Shown in pieces: positions 5,441-7,572 of a stretch of DNA of 7,572 nucleotides. Positions within the stretch are counted from its first letter, which is position 1, and each line of letters opens with the position of its first letter. Source of the DNA: an uncultured Flavobacteriales bacterium (GTDB lineage Bacteria; Bacteroidota; Bacteroidia; Flavobacteriales; Crocinitomicaceae). Below the pieces are notes generated by a model. It worked only from the letters and a program-made list of their open reading frames with translations, had not been told where the DNA came from and ran no database searches. Made by a program: the position numbers and the translations under genes. Location of the stretch: assembly GCA_946886545.1 (NCBI GenBank), contig CAMPIU010000138.1:1-7572 (forward strand), read 5' to 3'.

Positions 5441-7498
5441 ATGAAAACTACACTCTCCTCTCTTGCGCTTATATTAAGTGTCATTTCCTTTAGCCAAACT
5501 TTCAACGGCACATCCGGTAATATCCAAGACAACCAGGAATTGGTAACAACCGTTAACGTAAGTGGATTACCAACTTCCATCAATCAAACCACGTTCGGTT
5601 TGGAACAGGTTTGTTTGAATATTACCCATTCCTGGGACGCAGATGTAACAGTTACACTAGAGGCACCGGACGGAACTCAAATCACCCTTTTTTCTGCTGT
5701 AGGCGGAAACGGAGATGATTTTAACGGAACATGTCTACGCGAAGATGCAAGCGCTTCGATTGTTACTCAAAACGCCCCGTTTAGCGGCATATTCAAACCC
5801 ATGAATTCACTTGGAGTTGCAAACAACAATCAAAATCCAAACGGAACCTGGAAACTGCGTGTATATGATTCGGCAAATGGGGATGAAGGAACGCTTGATT
5901 CCTGGGCGATCACTTTTGGAAACGATCCGGCAACATACCAACCTTTTGCAAGCAGCAATCTGCCGATTGTTATTCTGAACACCAACAACCAGGGAATTCC
6001 GGATGAACCGAAGATCGAAGCTCATATGAAACTCATTGATAACGGACCGGGAAACATTAATTATGTGACTGATATTCCGAATGCTTACAACAACAAGATC
6101 GGGATTGAGCGAAGAGGTTCCACCTCAGGTGATTTCCCTCAAAAATCCTACGGTTTTGAAACACGCGACATCAACGGTACGGTAAAAGACACCACCTTAT
6201 TGGGAATGCCTTCAGAGCACGACTGGATCCTTTCCGCTCCGTATAATGACAAGAGTTGCATGCGCAATATTTTGACCTACGAATTAGCGAATAAAATGCA
6301 GCATTATGCTTCACGCACGATTCTTTGCGAATTGGTACTCAACGGACAATACCAGGGGATTTACACTTTGATGGAAAAAATAAAGCGAGATCCGAATCGT
6401 GTGGATATTGCAAAACTCCTTCCGACCGATATTTCGGGTGATGATGTGACCGGAGGATACATTATTAAAATTGACAAAACAACCGGTTCAAACAACGATG
6501 GCTGGACATCCAATTATCAGTCAGTCGACAATTCGGACATTACTTTCTTATATCACTACCCGAAAGCCGATGATATTGTACCGCAGCAAAAAGATTACAT
6601 CCAGGCGTATATTGATTCATTTGAAACAGCTCTGGCCGGTTCATCTTTTGCAGACCCAAATACCGGTTATCGAAAATACAGCATTCCCGAAACTTTTATC
6701 GATTTCCTGATCTTAAATGAAATAAGCAAGAATGTAGACGGTTACCGTTTGAGCACTTTCCTTCACAAAGAAAAAGATTCCAATGGAGGAAAACTGCGAA
6801 TGGGGCCAATGTGGGATTTCAACCTGGCCTGGTGGAATGCCGATTATTGCAGCGGCGATAATGTTACCGGTTGGCAATACAACTTTCCAAACACTTGTCC
6901 CGGCGGATGGCAGGTTCCGACCTGGTGGACACGCATGCTGGAAGATCCATGGTTCCAGGACGAATTAAAATGTCGTTGGACAACACTTCGACAAAGCTTT
7001 TTATCCAACGATTCACTTTACACCCAGATTGACTCAATAGCACAATATATTGACTCCGCAAAAGACCGGCATTTTGACCAATGGCCGCTTTTAGGAGTGT
7101 ACACCTGGCCAAATCCAAGTCCGATCCCTGCAGATTACCCCGGAGAAGTCGCTGCAATGAAAGCATGGATCCTGGATCGTGCAACCTGGATCGACAACAA
7201 TATTCCGGGAACTTGTCATTTAGGAATCATGGAGCAAGAAATCGCTTCATTATCCGTTTATCCGAATCCTTTTAATCAAGACCTCCATGTATCGTGGTTT
7301 TCGGCAGGAATCAGTAATGCACGGATTAAACTATTCGATCTGAACGGAAGTGAAATCAGCTCTATAGAAAAATCTCCTGCTTACGGGATGAATGAAGTAA
7401 CATTAAACAGCTTTACAAGCGCATTGAGCAGTGGAATTTATTGGGTGGAAATCCAGGAAGGAACTTCGATAAGCCGGATCAAAGTGGTAAAAAATTGA
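5441..7498 (+). CDS. Secreted CotH-type kinase with N-terminal P/Homo B domain and T9SS type A sorting domain
   Basis: The 685-aa product starts with a Sec signal peptide (MKTTLSSLALILSVISFS, likely cut before Q19). Residues about 20-160 form a P/Homo B domain ('ITHSWDADVTVTLEAPDGT', 'NPNGTWKLRVYDSANGDEGTLDSW'), a beta-sandwich best known from proprotein convertases. From L174 to about residue 560 is the CotH kinase domain: 'LPIVILNT', 'GIERRG', K235 in 'QKSYGFETRD', 'LLGMPSEHDWILSAPYNDK', 'MEKIKRDPNRVDIA' from 311, 'GGYIIKIDK', D433 in 'NVDGY' and D459 in 'WDFN'. CotH of Bacillus is an atypical protein kinase for spore-coat proteins. D433 and D459 are placed like its catalytic and metal-binding Asp, by motif and spacing only. 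Residues 604-685 ('SVYPNPF' to 'SRIKVVKN') are a type A C-terminal sorting domain, so the protein should cross the outer membrane by T9SS and be released or surface-attached. The substrate is unknown, and a structural rather than catalytic role is possible. Confidence 0.92.
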   Translation: MKTTLSSLALILSVISFSQTFNGTSGNIQDNQELVTTVNVSGLPTSINQTTFGLEQVCLNITHSWDADVTVTLEAPDGTQITLFSAVGGNGDDFNGTCLREDASASIVTQNAPFSGIFKPMNSLGVANNNQNPNGTWKLRVYDSANGDEGTLDSWAITFGNDPATYQPFASSNLPIVILNTNNQGIPDEPKIEAHMKLIDNGPGNINYVTDIPNAYNNKIGIERRGSTSGDFPQKSYGFETRDINGTVKDTTLLGMPSEHDWILSAPYNDKSCMRNILTYELANKMQHYASRTILCELVLNGQYQGIYTLMEKIKRDPNRVDIAKLLPTDISGDDVTGGYIIKIDKTTGSNNDGWTSNYQSVDNSDITFLYHYPKADDIVPQQKDYIQAYIDSFETALAGSSFADPNTGYRKYSIPETFIDFLILNEISKNVDGYRLSTFLHKEKDSNGGKLRMGPMWDFNLAWWNADYCSGDNVTGWQYNFPNTCPGGWQVPTWWTRMLEDPWFQDELKCRWTTLRQSFLSNDSLYTQIDSIAQYIDSAKDRHFDQWPLLGVYTWPNPSPIPADYPGEVAAMKAWILDRATWIDNNIPGTCHLGIMEQEIASLSVYPNPFNQDLHVSWFSAGISNARIKLFDLNGSEISSIEKSPAYGMNEVTLNSFTSALSSGIYWVEIQEGTSISRIKVVKN

Positions 7499-7508
7499 TT
7501 TTTACCAC
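7484..7508 (+). terminator. Hairpin spanning the stop codon of the CotH gene
   Basis: GTGGTAAAAA (7484-7493) and TTTTTACCAC (7499-7508) are perfect 10-bp complements with a 5-base loop that contains the TGA stop (7496-7498). The left arm encodes the last residues VVKN. The stem is mostly A-T and has no T-tract directly after it (ACGAAGG follows), so it is a poor terminator by itself. It might protect the mRNA 3' end or be a by-product of the repeat that begins in its right arm. A T5 run at 7532-7536 comes later. Confidence 0.35.
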
Positions 7509-7532
7509 GAAGGACACCAAGAGCACGAGGCT
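7506..7532 (+). repeat. Degenerate 9-bp tandem repeat (CACGAAGGA-like), probably a dispersed intergenic repeat
   Basis: Three consecutive 9-base units can be laid out: CACGAAGGA (7506-7514), CACCAAGAG (7515-7523), CACGAGGCT (7524-7532). ACCACGAAGGACACnAAG strings are something I recall as common dispersed intergenic repeats in environmental bacterial genomes, but only one copy lies in this window. It sits directly after the CotH gene. The remainder of the window (7533-7572) holds TACATC-TG-GATGTA (7541-7554) and no visible gene. Confidence 0.5.
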
Positions 7533-7572
7533 TTTTACTTTACATCTGGATGTATAGGTTACATTTGAAATA

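Noticed and set aside
6864..7184. Open frame of 106 codons on the minus strand inside the CotH gene
   Set aside because: It is antisense to the conserved end of the kinase domain, with no family resemblance and no promoter context.
7541..7554. TACATC-TG-GATGTA inverted repeat near the right edge
   Set aside because: Six-base arms with a two-base centre are too short to claim an operator, and the following gene, if any, is outside the window.

Overview
The window looks like chromosomal DNA of a Bacteroidota bacterium, probably of the Flavobacteriia type. Four things point there: a type A sorting domain of the type IX secretion system on the last gene, start codons preceded by AT-rich stretches with no convincing Shine-Dalgarno sequence, TAnnTTTG-like promoter elements, and protein variants typical of that phylum (ETF subunits, DUF151 fused to a UVR motif). 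The genus cannot be fixed from the window alone.

Layout. 1-420 is the 3' end of a gene for a small extracytoplasmic beta-rich protein of the kind often found as Bacteroidota lipoproteins. It converges on pdhB (497-1477, minus strand), and a perfect 40-bp palindrome between them can end transcription from both sides. pdhB encodes the pyruvate dehydrogenase E1 beta subunit and diverges from etfB across a 259-bp gap that holds promoter candidates for both directions and no visible gene. On the plus strand follow etfB and etfA (electron transfer flavoprotein), a 102-bp gap with a strong hairpin, a DUF151 'bifunctional nuclease' with a C-terminal UVR motif, a NupG-type nucleoside:proton symporter, and a large secreted protein (5441-7498) built as signal peptide, P/Homo B domain, CotH kinase domain and T9SS type A sorting domain. 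The last 74 bases hold a hairpin over the stop codon and a degenerate 9-bp repeat.

How the genes fit together. pdhB and etfBA are core energy metabolism: pyruvate to acetyl-CoA, and electrons from flavin dehydrogenases to the respiratory chain. They share only a divergent control region. DUF151 and nupG are 21 bp apart and probably co-transcribed, which suggests a link to nucleic acid turnover or nucleoside salvage. The CotH protein is probably exported through the Sec and T9SS pathways and has no evident partner in the window.

Most of the window is ordinary core genome. I see no mobile element, CRISPR array, tRNA, rRNA or defence system. The points most worth a second look are the secreted CotH kinase architecture, the altered nucleotide loop of EtfB, the hairpin and repeated 11-mer in the DUF151 leader, and the repeat at the right edge.
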